Both the position numbers and the translations under genes were made by a program. A model generated the notes under the pieces. The model did no database searches. It was not told where the DNA came from and was given only the letters and a program-made list of their open reading frames with translations. Positions 10,155 to 21,785 of a stretch of DNA of 64,000 bases are shown one piece after another; position 1 is the stretch's first letter; every line of letters begins with the position of its first letter. Location of the stretch: assembly GCF_016107545.1 (NCBI RefSeq), contig NZ_JABASS010000011.1:30383-94382 (forward strand), given 5' to 3'. Source of the DNA: Psychrobacter namhaensis (GTDB lineage: Bacteria; Pseudomonadota; Gammaproteobacteria; Pseudomonadales; Moraxellaceae).

Positions 10155-10874
10155 ATGGAATTTTGGCACGGCTTTTTGCTTATCACCAGCGTTCACTTGC
10201 TTGCTGCCGCCTCACCTGGCCCTGATTTTGTCTTGGTGTCGCAGCAAACCTTATCAAAAGGTCGGCGCACTGGTCTGGTTTGCAGTCTCGGTATTACGTT
10301 TGGTTTGGGTATTCACATCATCTATTCTGTATTGGGACTGGCGACTATCATCGCGCATTCGCAGCCGCTATTGACCGCGATTAAGTGGCTGGGCGGTGGT
10401 TATCTGATTTATCTCGGTTGGCAAGGGATTGGGGCCAAACCCAAAAAGCCATCAGATTTGGCAAATTCAGCAGACTCGGCAAGGTCAGCTGTTAACGTGC
10501 CACAAGATGTGCTTACCCATCAAACCACGATTTCTAATAAAAACCTCTCTACCAAAAAACCATCTGAGAATACCGACTCAACTACCGCTATTTTGCGTCG
10601 TGACTTTTTTTGTAATGTCTTTAACCCAAAAGCGCCCGTGTATTTTGTGGCGATATTTACGCTAGTGTTGTCGCCAGACATACCCCTTTGGCAGTTGGCC
10701 ATCTATGGCGTATGGATGATGGTCTTGCAGATGGCATGGTTTAGTACGGTCGTCATGCTGCTCTCTATCCCAGCGATCCATCGCCGCTTCCAACGCTTTG
10801 AGCATTGGATAGACCGCGTCTTGGGGTCAGCGATGATCGTATTGGGGTTAAATCTTATTTTACGTAGCCGATAA
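10155..10874 (+). CDS. LysE/RhtB family amino-acid exporter
   Basis: 239 residues of inner-membrane protein with about six hydrophobic helices. The family motif appears early ([25 protein letters not shown]). LysE/RhtB proteins export amino acids or related metabolites; the substrate cannot be told here. It is longer than the usual 205-210 residues because of a hydrophilic Ser/Asn/Lys-rich loop of about 50 residues (roughly 95-145) between the third and fourth helices. The RBS is weak. A methyltransferase gene follows within 70 bp. Confidence 0.85.
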   Translation: MEFWHGFLLITSVHLLAAASPGPDFVLVSQQTLSKGRRTGLVCSLGITFGLGIHIIYSVLGLATIIAHSQPLLTAIKWLGGGYLIYLGWQGIGAKPKKPSDLANSADSARSAVNVPQDVLTHQTTISNKNLSTKKPSENTDSTTAILRRDFFCNVFNPKAPVYFVAIFTLVLSPDIPLWQLAIYGVWMMVLQMAWFSTVVMLLSIPAIHRRFQRFEHWIDRVLGSAMIVLGLNLILRSR

Positions 10875-10939
10875 GCCGTTCGTTCCTTGTGAAATCTGCT
10901 AAACTGGTTGATTATATTCAGATATCAAAGCCCCACACT

Positions 10940-11965
10940 ATGACAAGTAAGCCTTCAAACCAAAAACACAGAAACCGATCGCCATCTACGGCCAAAAAAC
11001 TTGGCCAGCTGCATCCGCGCAACCCGCATCAAGGTCGCTATGACTTTGCCGTACTGACCCGCGCTTTGCCTGAGCTCGCTGACCATACCATCACCAATCC
11101 TAATGGCGAGCCGACGATCAACTTCTCTGATCATCAAGCGGTGCGTGTGCTTAACAAGGCGCTGCTCGCCCATTATTATGGCGTCAAATTTTGGGACATT
11201 CCCGAAGGCTACTTGTGTCCGCCTATCCCTGGGCGTGCCGATTATATTCACTATATCGCTGACTTGCTTGCCCAAACCAGCCACGTCAATGACGACAACA
11301 CCCCACCAACAGGCAAAGAGCTCCATGCTCTCGATATTGGCACGGGGGCCAGTGCCATTTACCCTATTATCGGTAGCCAAAGCTACGGTTGGCGTTTTAC
11401 CGCAAGTGATATCGATCCCGTTTCGGTCAATACGGCAGCGCTGATTTGTGAGGCTAATCCAAAGCTCAAAAGCGCGGTAAAGGTAAAGCTGCAACCAGAA
11501 CCCAAATTTATCTTTAAAAACATCATCGGTCGCCAAGATTACTTTGATGTGGTCGTTTGCAACCCTCCCTTTCACGCCTCGTTGGAAGAAGCCATGGAAG
11601 CCAACAGTCGTAAGCAGCATAACCTGCAACGACATCGTGGCAAAAATGAAAACGAAAAGATCAGTCGCCATTCCTCAAAAGAAGGCAATGCCGCACAAAA
11701 CCTAAACTTTGGCGGTCAGCATAAAGAGCTGTGGAGTGAAGGCGGAGAAATTGCCTTTTTGACTAAGATGGCAAAAGAGAGTCAAAGCTTCGCAGAGCAC
11801 GTTGGTTGGTTTACTACCCTTGTCTCTAAGTCTGAAAATGTAAAACCTTTGCAGCTTTTATTAAAGCACCTCGATGTCGCCCAAATGCGCATTATTGAGA
11901 TGAGTCAAGGTCAAAAAAACACACGCGTTTTAGCATGGCGTTTTAACACTGATGAAGACGCATAA
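10940..11965 (+). CDS. rlmF: 23S rRNA (adenine(1618)-N6)-methyltransferase RlmF
   Basis: 341 residues from the ATG at 10940; a GTG at 10889 is in frame but would add 17 residues with no family match. RlmF methylates A1618 of 23S rRNA with S-adenosylmethionine. The N-terminal [13 protein letters not shown] and the [20 protein letters not shown] block match the E. coli enzyme; the SAM loop is LDIGTGAS and the catalytic motif of N6-adenine methylases is present as CNPPFHAS. A hydrophilic stretch after the NPPF motif is somewhat enlarged. It is followed by a parS site and a bidirectional terminator. Confidence 0.93.
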   Translation: MTSKPSNQKHRNRSPSTAKKLGQLHPRNPHQGRYDFAVLTRALPELADHTITNPNGEPTINFSDHQAVRVLNKALLAHYYGVKFWDIPEGYLCPPIPGRADYIHYIADLLAQTSHVNDDNTPPTGKELHALDIGTGASAIYPIIGSQSYGWRFTASDIDPVSVNTAALICEANPKLKSAVKVKLQPEPKFIFKNIIGRQDYFDVVVCNPPFHASLEEAMEANSRKQHNLQRHRGKNENEKISRHSSKEGNAAQNLNFGGQHKELWSEGGEIAFLTKMAKESQSFAEHVGWFTTLVSKSENVKPLQLLLKHLDVAQMRIIEMSQGQKNTRVLAWRFNTDEDA

Positions 11966-11984
11966 ACAGTAACAGCATTTAAAA

Positions 11985-12000
11985 AGTTTCACGTGAAACA
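11985..12000. promoter_or_regulatory. parS site 1
   Basis: AGTTTCACGTGAAACA contains the perfect 14-bp palindrome GTTTCACGTGAAAC (11986-11999), the core of the ParB-binding parS consensus. It is intergenic, just after rlmF and abutting a terminator hairpin. ParB spreading from such sites organises and segregates the origin region. Confidence 0.85.
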
Positions 12001-12037
12001 AAAAATCACCGCTTTACTAGCAAAGCGGTGATTTTTT
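12001..12037. terminator. Bidirectional terminator between rlmF and mntP
   Basis: The near-perfect arms AAAAATCACCGCTTT and AAAGCGGTGATTTTT enclose a 6-nt loop between convergent genes, with A- and T-runs on both sides. Its stem core is shared with the hairpin at 12720-12750. Confidence 0.85.
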
Positions 12038-12069
12038 ATCGTAAAAATAAGTGACTGTAGTCAGGCTAA

Positions 12070-12666
12070 TCAGCTAAAAAACATCACTTTTAAGCCAATA
12101 GCAATGAGTACCAATCCACCTAATGCTTCCGCTTTATCTTCTAACCACGTACCAGAGCGCCAGCCTAAATAAACCCCCAGCAGACCAAATAAAGCGGTGA
12201 TCACGGCGATAATTAAACAGGCCAGCCACGCATTAAGCGCCAACAAATTAAGGGTAAATCCTGCGGCCATTGCATCGATACTAGTGGCGATCGCTAGGGT
12301 AAACATGGTTTTATGATTCACACTTTTATACCCGCTATTTTTTGCTAATACCTCCTCAGCAATGTCATCAATCTCTTCTTCATTATGACCAGCAAACACT
12401 TCATAAAGCATTTTGCCACCGAGTACGATAAGAATAATTCCGCCAATCCAAGGCGCTGCAGCCGCCAGCCAACCTAATAACGCTGCCCCTAATAAATAAC
12501 CAATAAGGGGCATGATGCCCTGCGCAATACCAAAATACAAAGCAGCATACATAGCCAAACGCAACACGTATTGAGAGGAATGTTTTTGCGACTTGGCACC
12601 CAGCCCGATTGCAACAGCAAACGCATCCATCGCTAAAGCAATAGCGAGTAATAGGACTTCTATCAT
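12070..12666 (-). CDS. mntP: Manganese efflux pump MntP
   Basis: 198 residues, six predicted helices. The two-fold repeat of the DUF204/MntP family is visible: [14 protein letters not shown] near the N-terminus and [14 protein letters not shown] in the second half, each with the membrane Asp needed for Mn2+ export. A central acidic loop ([12 protein letters not shown]) is cytoplasmic. No yybP-ykoY-type manganese riboswitch fits in the 126-bp gap upstream, which is filled by a parS site and the gyrB terminator. The gene is bracketed by two similar parS-plus-hairpin modules. Confidence 0.92.
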   Translation of the reverse strand: MIEVLLLAIALAMDAFAVAIGLGAKSQKHSSQYVLRLAMYAALYFGIAQGIMPLIGYLLGAALLGWLAAAAPWIGGIILIVLGGKMLYEVFAGHNEEEIDDIAEEVLAKNSGYKSVNHKTMFTLAIATSIDAMAAGFTLNLLALNAWLACLIIAVITALFGLLGVYLGWRSGTWLEDKAEALGGLVLIAIGLKVMFFS

Positions 12667-12702
12667 TTTATTTTTCTCTTATCATAAGTAGCGTATTTTT
12701 AG

Positions 12703-12718
12703 CGTTTCACGTGAAACA
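12703..12718. promoter_or_regulatory. parS site 2
   Basis: CGTTTCACGTGAAACA has the perfect 14-bp core at 12704-12717. It lies between gyrB and mntP, directly adjoining a hairpin, in the same arrangement as site 1. Confidence 0.85.
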
Positions 12719-12719
12719 A

Positions 12720-12750
12720 AAATACCGCTTTGGAAGCCAAAGCGGTATTT
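12720..12750 (-). terminator. gyrB terminator
   Basis: The arms AATACCGCTTTGG and CCAAAGCGGTATT are separated by three bases. On the minus strand the stem is followed by TTTTTG, which then runs into parS site 2. Position and T-run assign it to gyrB. Confidence 0.85.
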
Positions 12751-12792
12751 TCTGTCATCAATTAAAAAGGAGCGCATGTCTAATCATGGTGT

Positions 12793-15923
<3,131 letters not shown>

Positions 15924-17129
15924 TTACCCCATGGAGACTTGGCCTTGTTTCACGTGAAACACGTGCGGGTTTGACCATAACGCTCTGACCAATGGTAAAA
16001 CATCATCAGTCAAACTGGTCATAAATACCTGACACGGTAACTGAGACAGCGCTGATAACAGGATCTCTATAGCTCTCGCATCCAGCTCGGCAGTGATATC
16101 ATCTAGCAACACCACGGGGGTTACTTGGGAGTTAAGGCCACTATTGGACAAATCGCTGCCTTCTTCCGTATGCAGTAGCAAGGGCAGCTGTGACAAGCGC
16201 AACGCGGTGATTAACAATTTTTTTTCACCGCGAGACAGCACATTAGCCGCCTGCTCTTTTAGCGTGGGCAACGGGCTACTCCCATCGGTTTCTATGATGG
16301 TATTTGCATGCTCGCTATTCGTTTGTACGGAATCGCTAGAGCGCCAATGAACATGAACATCGGCGCGATGATTGCCGATACGCGTGTATCCCAGCTGCAG
16401 ATCCTGCTCTAAGCGCTCGTTAAGCTGCACATCAAGCGAAATATTGGTGTCGTAACCCGGATTGTAACTCAAACTTAATTGTTCAGCGTAGGCAGGCAAT
16501 AGCTCAGCGACAGTGTCAGCAAAATAAGGCTGCCATGCTGCAAACACACGTTCACGGTAATGATGAATAAGCGCAGCATGGTTACTTAGCCCCTTATCCC
16601 ATGACTTTAACTCAGCAAGCTGCACTTGGGACAAGTGGCGCGTCTTTTTTAACAGACTATTGCGTTGTTTTAGTAGGCGCTGATAGGCTACCCACTGTGG
16701 GTGAAACCCTTGTTTCATGTGAAACACTAGCCAATCTAATAGTTGCCGACGACTGGCACTCCCCTGCTCCAACATATCCATTGTCGAGGGGTCTACCAAT
16801 AACGTGGGTAGTTGTTCAGTTAGGATGCTTTGGTTATAAACAGTGCTTTGATTAAGACGTAGGACCGTTGTAGCATCGGTTTGCTTTTGGATAGCCAAGG
16901 TACGGTTATCATTGAGTTTTGCATGCACGGTTGCGGAATTTTGATGGTGCTGAATGTAGCGTTTGGGCTGATGGTGACGAAAACTCTTACCTCTAGATAA
17001 TAAGAATATAGCTTCAAGCAATGACGTTTTACCACTGCCATTTTCCCCAATAATGACGTTGCAAGCAGCAGACTGGAGGTTGGTTTGCGTCAAATTACGC
17101 AGATGGGAGATTTGTAGACGTTCAATCAT
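15924..17129 (-). CDS. recF: DNA replication and repair protein RecF
   Basis: 401 residues, longer than the E. coli protein (357). RecF is an SMC-like ATPase that loads RecA at gapped DNA with RecO and RecR. Walker A is GENGSGKTS at 28-36; the signature region is NVLSRGEKKLLITALRLSQ and Walker B is VVLLDDITAELD. The conserved LDW-x-x-FH block is present at 131-137. Extra length sits partly in a Ser/Asn-rich loop before the signature motif. Two ParB-type sites lie inside the gene, one near the 3' end and one over the FH block. Confidence 0.96.
   Translation of the reverse strand: MIERLQISHLRNLTQTNLQSAACNVIIGENGSGKTSLLEAIFLLSRGKSFRHHQPKRYIQHHQNSATVHAKLNDNRTLAIQKQTDATTVLRLNQSTVYNQSILTEQLPTLLVDPSTMDMLEQGSASRRQLLDWLVFHMKQGFHPQWVAYQRLLKQRNSLLKKTRHLSQVQLAELKSWDKGLSNHAALIHHYRERVFAAWQPYFADTVAELLPAYAEQLSLSYNPGYDTNISLDVQLNERLEQDLQLGYTRIGNHRADVHVHWRSSDSVQTNSEHANTIIETDGSSPLPTLKEQAANVLSRGEKKLLITALRLSQLPLLLHTEEGSDLSNSGLNSQVTPVVLLDDITAELDARAIEILLSALSQLPCQVFMTSLTDDVLPLVRALWSNPHVFHVKQGQVSMG
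15946..15961. promoter_or_regulatory. parS site 3 (inside recF)
   Basis: TGTTTCACGTGAAACA is a perfect 16-bp parS palindrome. It lies in the recF 3' end, where it encodes FHVKQ at residues 391-395, close to the C-terminus. Confidence 0.9.
16711..16726. promoter_or_regulatory. parS-like site 4 (inside recF)
   Basis: TGTTTCATGTGAAACA differs from parS at one position of the central CACGTG. It encodes FHMKQ at RecF residues 136-140, where the family normally has an FH motif, so part of the match may be driven by protein conservation. Confidence 0.5.
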
Positions 17130-17290
17130 AATACCGACAGCCGCCTATGGATGTTGCTGAAAAATTAGCGAACAAAAATTTATAAAAATAATAAGTCAGA
17201 CAAAGATTGGAAGTTAAATCTGGATTGCAAAAACTGCTCTACAGCCTAACTCCCTGTCTTTAAAAAACAAAACGTACTATTTAAAAAACA

Positions 17291-18466
17291 CTATATACGC
17301 ATCGGCATGATGACATATTGATGGAACTCATCGTTCAGCTGATTGACCAATACCGAGGCATTTGATTGACTCATATGCATCTGTAAGTCGCCTTGGATGA
17401 CACTTAGCACATCCTGTAAATAGGCGGCATTAAAAGACAGCTCCATCGGCTCACCTTGATACTTGGCTTGTATCATCTCGACCGCTTCATCTTGCTCGGC
17501 GTTATTTGCGCGGACTTCTACCATGCCGTCACTGGCAAAGTTGAACACCACACCGCGCGATTTTTCATTACTTAAAATGGCGACACGGCGTAGCACATCC
17601 GCCATTTTTTCTTGATTGAACAACGCGAGCTTATCAGTATTACTCGGCATCACGCGGCGGTAATCAGGGAACTTGCCATCAATCAGACGCGCTGTGAACG
17701 TAACCATCAAGTTTTGGTTCACCTGCCCTGCACTATCGACGTCGCCAAAAGGTAAGCTCACTTGTAAAAACTCACGGCCAAAGCTTAAGGTGACCTGATT
17801 GTCTTGCTCACCAAGCATTTTACCAAGTTCAGTAGCCAAACGCTCAAGCTCAATCACAGCCTTACGCGGCAAAATCGCCTGCATATTTAGATCAGCGCTC
17901 ACATCGATAACACTGCGTGCCAAAGCCAAACGGTGGCCATCGGTAGCCACTGTCGTCAATTGCTGCTGTGAGACGTCAAACAACATACCGGTTAGATAGT
18001 AACGGACATCTTGGATTGCCATCGCAAACTGAGTCTTGTGAATCAAATCAATAAGACGACTACGACTGATGGTCAATGGCGTGATGTTTTCTGGGTTACC
18101 CAAACTTGGGTAATCTTCACTAGGCAAGGTTCCCAAAGTAAAGCGACTTTTGCCGCTGGTCAGTAAACAGCGCTCGTTTTGTTGAGTAGCAAGGTTGATC
18201 TGTGCTTGAGCAGGCAACGATTTACAGATGTCTTTTAACTTTGTTGCCGGTAATGTTGTGGTACCTGCTTCAATACAAGCACCAGCAGGCAGTTTTAACG
18301 TCGAGGTTAGCTCTACCTCTAGATCTGAGGCAGTCAAAATAAGCGCCGACTCAGACAGCTGTAGCTTGATATTGCCCAAAATAACCATATTGTGGCGCTT
18401 ATCAGCCGCCTTCGCGATCAAGTTAATGGCTTTTAGTAACGACTCTCGATTAATCGATAATTGCAT
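17291..18466 (-). CDS. dnaN: DNA polymerase III beta subunit (sliding clamp)
   Basis: 391 residues, slightly longer than the usual 366-388. DnaN forms the ring-shaped dimer that tethers Pol III to DNA. The start MQLSINRESLLKAI, the internal VATDGHRLALA and the C-terminal ending YVIMPMRI are characteristic of the three-domain clamp. The leader holds a tandem duplication of a 16-bp unit carrying the RBS-like AAGAG. It sits between recF (161-bp gap) and dnaA (172-bp gap) on the same strand. Confidence 0.98.
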   Translation of the reverse strand: MQLSINRESLLKAINLIAKAADKRHNMVILGNIKLQLSESALILTASDLEVELTSTLKLPAGACIEAGTTTLPATKLKDICKSLPAQAQINLATQQNERCLLTSGKSRFTLGTLPSEDYPSLGNPENITPLTISRSRLIDLIHKTQFAMAIQDVRYYLTGMLFDVSQQQLTTVATDGHRLALARSVIDVSADLNMQAILPRKAVIELERLATELGKMLGEQDNQVTLSFGREFLQVSLPFGDVDSAGQVNQNLMVTFTARLIDGKFPDYRRVMPSNTDKLALFNQEKMADVLRRVAILSNEKSRGVVFNFASDGMVEVRANNAEQDEAVEMIQAKYQGEPMELSFNAAYLQDVLSVIQGDLQMHMSQSNASVLVNQLNDEFHQYVIMPMRI

Positions 18467-18468
18467 GC

Positions 18469-18500
18469 TTAGTTACTCTTATTATTAGTTACTCTTATTA
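18469..18500. repeat. Tandem 16-bp duplication in the dnaN leader
   Basis: TTAGTTACTCTTATTA occurs twice without interruption (18469-18484 and 18485-18500), two bases upstream of the dnaN start codon. On the minus strand each unit contains TAAGAG, so the probable RBS is duplicated. Confidence 0.9.
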
Positions 18501-18638
18501 AATGATTTTTTATAGTATAAAAATATTGTCTCAATAATACCTTGTCTACTGCCTAGAATCCATTAGCTATCTGTGTGCTTATATTTGCAATATTATAAAC
18601 CATATCATCTTACTACAACATAGGGACGCCGCGGCCTT

Positions 18639-20084
18639 CTAACCAGCTTGCAACATGAGGGCTAATGTTTTGTAGTCTTTGTCAAACGCTGGATCTGCGG
18701 CTCTTAGCTCATTAACTTTATCGCAAGCGTGCATCACTGTCGTGTGATCGCGTCCACCAAATGACTGTCCAATCTCAGGAAAGCTATCACCAGTCAGCTC
18801 TCTTGACAATGCCATTGCGATTTGACGTGGTCTTGCAATACTGCGCGTGCGTTTGCGTCCCATAATGTCTTTGACCGTCACGTCATAGTACTCTGCGACC
18901 ATCTTACGAATATTATCCATATTTACCGCTTGGACACGCATCGCAACGATATCTTTTAGCGCATATTGCACCATCTCAAGGGTAATCTGTGCCCCAGTCA
19001 AGTTGGCATTTGCAAACACTTGATTGAGAGCCCCTTCTAAGCGTCTGACATTAGACACCACGTTTTGAGCAATAAATAGGGCACACTCTTTAGGCAAAAC
19101 CATGCCGTATGAGGCCGCTTTTTTCTGTAAGATTTGTACACGAGTATCAATCTCAGGAGGATCGACAGCGACTGTTAACCCCCAAGAAAAACGTGACCGA
19201 AAGCGTTCGTCAAACTCAGTCATTTGTGACGGATGACGGTCAGACGCTAAAATCAGCTGTTTATCACCGCTTGTAAAATCTGCAAATAGTGTCAAAAACT
19301 CATTACTACTTTTGGTCTTACCTGCTAATACATGAATATCATCTACAATTAATAAATCTACTTTTTTAATTTTCTTTTTAAAATCTTCTATTTTATTATT
19401 TCTTAATGAATAAACCAATTGATTAATAAATTTTTCAGAAGTGAAATAATAAAAACTTTGATTATTTTTTAAATATCGGTGTGCTACTGAATGCATTAAA
19501 TGCGTTTTTCCCAACCCAGAAGGACCATATATAAATAGAGGATTGTGTCGATTTTTTGATTGACGTTTACCAAGCTCATAACAGGCCTTGTAGGCTAGAT
19601 TGTTAGATTTACCGGTAACAAACGTCTCAAAAGTGAAATCAGGGTTTAGATAGCTTAGCGATTTTGCATCAGCAGAATCGATTGACTCTGTGTGTCGCAT
19701 ATTGGCATCAATATCTGCTTTCGCATTGTTATGATGGATGGTTTCAAACTTATGATCTGTCGGGGTAGGGGAGGGCGTATCCGCCACAAACAAAGACCCT
19801 GACTGCAACTGGTTGGCCCCATCCGTATTACGATCAGCGTTATCGACGCGGACGACGACCTCCTCGATACTCCCTTGGCTGTGCTTAGTAACCAATTGCT
19901 GAATGTCTTGCAAATGGTTTTTTTTAATGTAAGTTACAAAATAATCATTAGGGGCAAGTATGATAAGTGTTTGTGCTTCTTGGTGAGCTGATAATGGTCT
20001 TAACCACATGGTAAATACGTTGTCTTTGACGTTATATCGTAAATCGTTTAGACATTTATCCCAAATGTTTGCTGTGTCTATCAT
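18639..20084 (-). CDS. dnaA: Chromosomal replication initiator DnaA
   Basis: 481 residues. DnaA binds TTATNCACA boxes and opens oriC. Domain I is at the N-terminus (WDKCLNDLRYNVKDNVFTMWLRPL), domain II is a variable polar linker of about 90 residues, domain III carries Walker A GPSGLGKTHL and Walker B LLIVDDIHVL, and domain IV ends with the DNA-binding signature GRDHTTVMHACDKV. A segment of the gene around 19330-19480 is strikingly AT-rich (about 15% G+C by hand count), encoding Lys/Asn/Ile-rich residues ahead of Walker B. Confidence 0.98.
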   Translation of the reverse strand: MIDTANIWDKCLNDLRYNVKDNVFTMWLRPLSAHQEAQTLIILAPNDYFVTYIKKNHLQDIQQLVTKHSQGSIEEVVVRVDNADRNTDGANQLQSGSLFVADTPSPTPTDHKFETIHHNNAKADIDANMRHTESIDSADAKSLSYLNPDFTFETFVTGKSNNLAYKACYELGKRQSKNRHNPLFIYGPSGLGKTHLMHSVAHRYLKNNQSFYYFTSEKFINQLVYSLRNNKIEDFKKKIKKVDLLIVDDIHVLAGKTKSSNEFLTLFADFTSGDKQLILASDRHPSQMTEFDERFRSRFSWGLTVAVDPPEIDTRVQILQKKAASYGMVLPKECALFIAQNVVSNVRRLEGALNQVFANANLTGAQITLEMVQYALKDIVAMRVQAVNMDNIRKMVAEYYDVTVKDIMGRKRTRSIARPRQIAMALSRELTGDSFPEIGQSFGGRDHTTVMHACDKVNELRAADPAFDKDYKTLALMLQAG

Positions 20085-20099
20085 GAAAAGTGCTAACCC

Positions 20100-20128
20100 T
20101 ATAAACTAAAATAATAGATATGTCTCAA
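20100..20128 (-). promoter_or_regulatory. Possible dnaA promoter
   Basis: On the minus strand, TTGAGA (20123-20128) is followed after 17 bases by TTTATA (20100-20105), giving a start point only about 10 bases before the dnaA ATG. This is pattern-based only. Confidence 0.3.
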
Positions 20129-20604
20129 CGGTATAAGAGGCTCGTTAACCTCTGATGCCATCCATAATTCCTAAACCAAAATCAATGGCCGTGCAGGGAG
20201 CTAATCTAACACAATACCCCTGTGGATAACACCTTGTTTTTTGTGGATAAGACTGTGGATAGTTTTGGGGATAAGTTCATCATCTAGGTTATCCATATTT
20301 AACCCACAGGTTATCCACAGGCTTACCCATAGCTTAGTATTATGATAATTAAAAGAAAGGTGGACTTAACCACAGAAAATATGGGTCCCAATAACAACAA
20401 TATCTATATATATTAATGAATTAATTATTATAGGGTTCGAGGCAAACTGTGGATAACTACCAAAATTAAGAGCGGGTTAACAGTAAGTTCTAGTCACTAG
20501 GTAATAAATTTATCAATCACAATGTTTTGGAATAATGGAGTTTTCTCCAACAGGACAGCCAAACAACAAAATGCTCCGATAGTAACGTAAGTCAAATTAG
20601 TTTA
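20129..20604. other. Replication origin oriC candidate
   Basis: Consensus DnaA boxes (TTATNCACA on either strand) lie at 20221-20229, 20242-20250, 20311-20319 and 20449-20457. One-mismatch boxes lie at 20254-20262, 20266-20274 and 20289-20297, so six of the seven fall within 100 bp. An AT-rich stretch at about 20397-20433 lies between the main cluster and the last box and could be the unwinding element. The position between dnaA and rpmH is the standard one in gammaproteobacteria such as Pseudomonas. I see no GATC sites here, which fits a lineage without Dam/SeqA control. Confidence 0.88.
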
Positions 20605-20633
20605 TTGACCAAAAGCAGATGGAATGATATAAT
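20605..20633 (+). promoter_or_regulatory. rpmH promoter (sigma-70 type)
   Basis: TTGACC (20605-20610), a 17-bp spacer and a perfect TATAAT (20628-20633). It faces rpmH, whose ATG is 45 bp further on, and marks the right edge of oriC. Confidence 0.8.
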
Positions 20634-20677
20634 CCTCCGTTATTACGAATTTATTCCATTATTTTGATAGGTGAGTT

Positions 20678-20812
20678 ATGAAACGTACATTCCAACCAAG
20701 CGTGATCAAGCGTAAACGTACTCACGGTTTCCGTGCTCGTATGGCAACTAAAAAAGGCCGTCAGGTCTTAGCTCGTCGCCGCGCTAAAGGACGTCATCGT
20801 CTTACTGTATAA
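20678..20812 (+). CDS. rpmH: 50S ribosomal protein L34
   Basis: 44 residues, very basic, beginning [20 protein letters not shown] and ending [12 protein letters not shown], the classic L34 sequence. GGTGAG before the ATG serves as RBS. A strong promoter lies just upstream and an intrinsic terminator follows before rnpA, so high L34 expression can be uncoupled from the downstream genes. Confidence 0.98.
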   Translation: MKRTFQPSVIKRKRTHGFRARMATKKGRQVLARRRAKGRHRLTV

Positions 20813-20912
20813 TCAGTAGACTGCGCTAAGCATACCTAGTAATGCTTATTGCGTTGCTGGTATCTATAGATCACGATAGTCAATCATCAAAACTGACACG
20901 TAGCCATATATT

Positions 20913-20939
20913 AAAAGCGCCCAGATAGGCGCTTTTTTT
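20913..20939 (+). terminator. Terminator/attenuator between rpmH and rnpA
   Basis: The arms AAAAGCGCC and GGCGCTTTT have a 6-nt loop and a T-run. It should reduce read-through from the strong rpmH promoter into rnpA. Confidence 0.85.
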
Positions 20940-20998
20940 GTCTCTATATTTTGTGGCTATTCCTAAACTTGCCATTCGCTCTCATACTAGGTTGTAAT

Positions 20999-21370
20999 AT
21001 GCCCAACACTGTCTCAGCCACACCTGCCGCCCGCTTCACTAAAGAGCAGCGCTTACTCACACCAGCAGCGTTCCGTGAGGTGTTTGACGCACCTGAGCGG
21101 AAGCTTCACCAGAGTCATTTGATGGCTTTTGTACGTGATAATACTCAAAATAAGCCACGAGTAGGTATGGCAATTACCAAGCGTAAAGTCCCCACTGCGG
21201 TCGCACGAAATCTTATCAAACGTCAAATACGTGAGCAGTTCCGTATAAAGGCTTTTAAATTAGAAAACAAAGATATTGTTTTTATTGTTAAAAAATCTAT
21301 AAAAGATTTAAATAATAAAGATTTAATAAATGAGATAAATAATATATTTAAAAAAATAGAAAAAAGTTAA
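20999..21370 (+). CDS. rnpA: Ribonuclease P protein component
   Basis: 123 residues from the ATG at 20999; an upstream in-frame TTG would add a hydrophobic stretch foreign to the family. RnpA is the protein cofactor of RNase P, which matures tRNA 5' ends. The N-terminal FTKEQRLLTPAAFREVF and the RNR-type motif region (ARNLIKRQIREQFR) are typical. The last 35 codons lie in extremely AT-rich DNA and give a Lys/Asn/Ile-rich tail. The stop is one base from the yidD start. Confidence 0.95.
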   Translation: MPNTVSATPAARFTKEQRLLTPAAFREVFDAPERKLHQSHLMAFVRDNTQNKPRVGMAITKRKVPTAVARNLIKRQIREQFRIKAFKLENKDIVFIVKKSIKDLNNKDLINEINNIFKKIEKS

Positions 21371-21371
21371 T

Positions 21372-21752
21372 ATGAATTTTATATTAAAAAAGAAAAATAA
21401 TATTTTTAATAAAATTATATTGTCTATTATTTGTTTTTATCAAAAAATAGTAAGCCCTATGCTACCGGCACGTTGTCGCTACTATCCAACTTGTTCGAAT
21501 TATGGCAAACAAGCTTTAGCATGGCATGGGGTCCGGTCAGGCAGTTGGTTACTATTAAAACGTATCAGTAGGTGTCATCCACTAGGGGGACACGGCGTCG
21601 ACTTCGTACCGCTACCTTTGGCTTCTTATAGCTATCATTACGTACCCGCTATTTGTACAAAAGACATAAGTGCGCAAGGATTGGGTATTTATCGGGATAG
21701 TAGTAGCTATGTTTCACGTCTCAATCAGTTAATGAAGACTGAGTCAAAATAA
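21372..21752 (+). CDS. yidD: Membrane protein insertion efficiency factor YidD
   Basis: 126 residues, longer than the usual 70-85 because of a C-terminal extension. An N-terminal amphipathic/hydrophobic helix is followed by the family core PARCRYYPTCSNYGKQAL and KRISRCHPLGGHGVDFVP with its conserved cysteines. YidD assists YidC-dependent membrane insertion. It starts one base after the rnpA stop and is followed by yidC. Its first 20 codons are almost entirely A and T. Confidence 0.95.
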   Translation: MNFILKKKNNIFNKIILSIICFYQKIVSPMLPARCRYYPTCSNYGKQALAWHGVRSGSWLLLKRISRCHPLGGHGVDFVPLPLASYSYHYVPAICTKDISAQGLGIYRDSSSYVSRLNQLMKTESK

Positions 21753-21785
21753 CGCTGACACCGCTTTAATATCATACCTTTTGAG

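Noticed and set aside
10069..10374. Alternative open frame overlapping the LysE-type gene
   Set aside because: It is an out-of-frame shadow; the LysE frame has clear family motifs and helices.
12667..12792. Manganese (yybP-ykoY) riboswitch upstream of mntP
   Set aside because: Only 126 bp are available and these contain parS and the gyrB terminator.
21714..21729. parS-like TGTTTCACGTCTCA near the yidD 3' end
   Set aside because: Only the left half matches; the right half has several mismatches.
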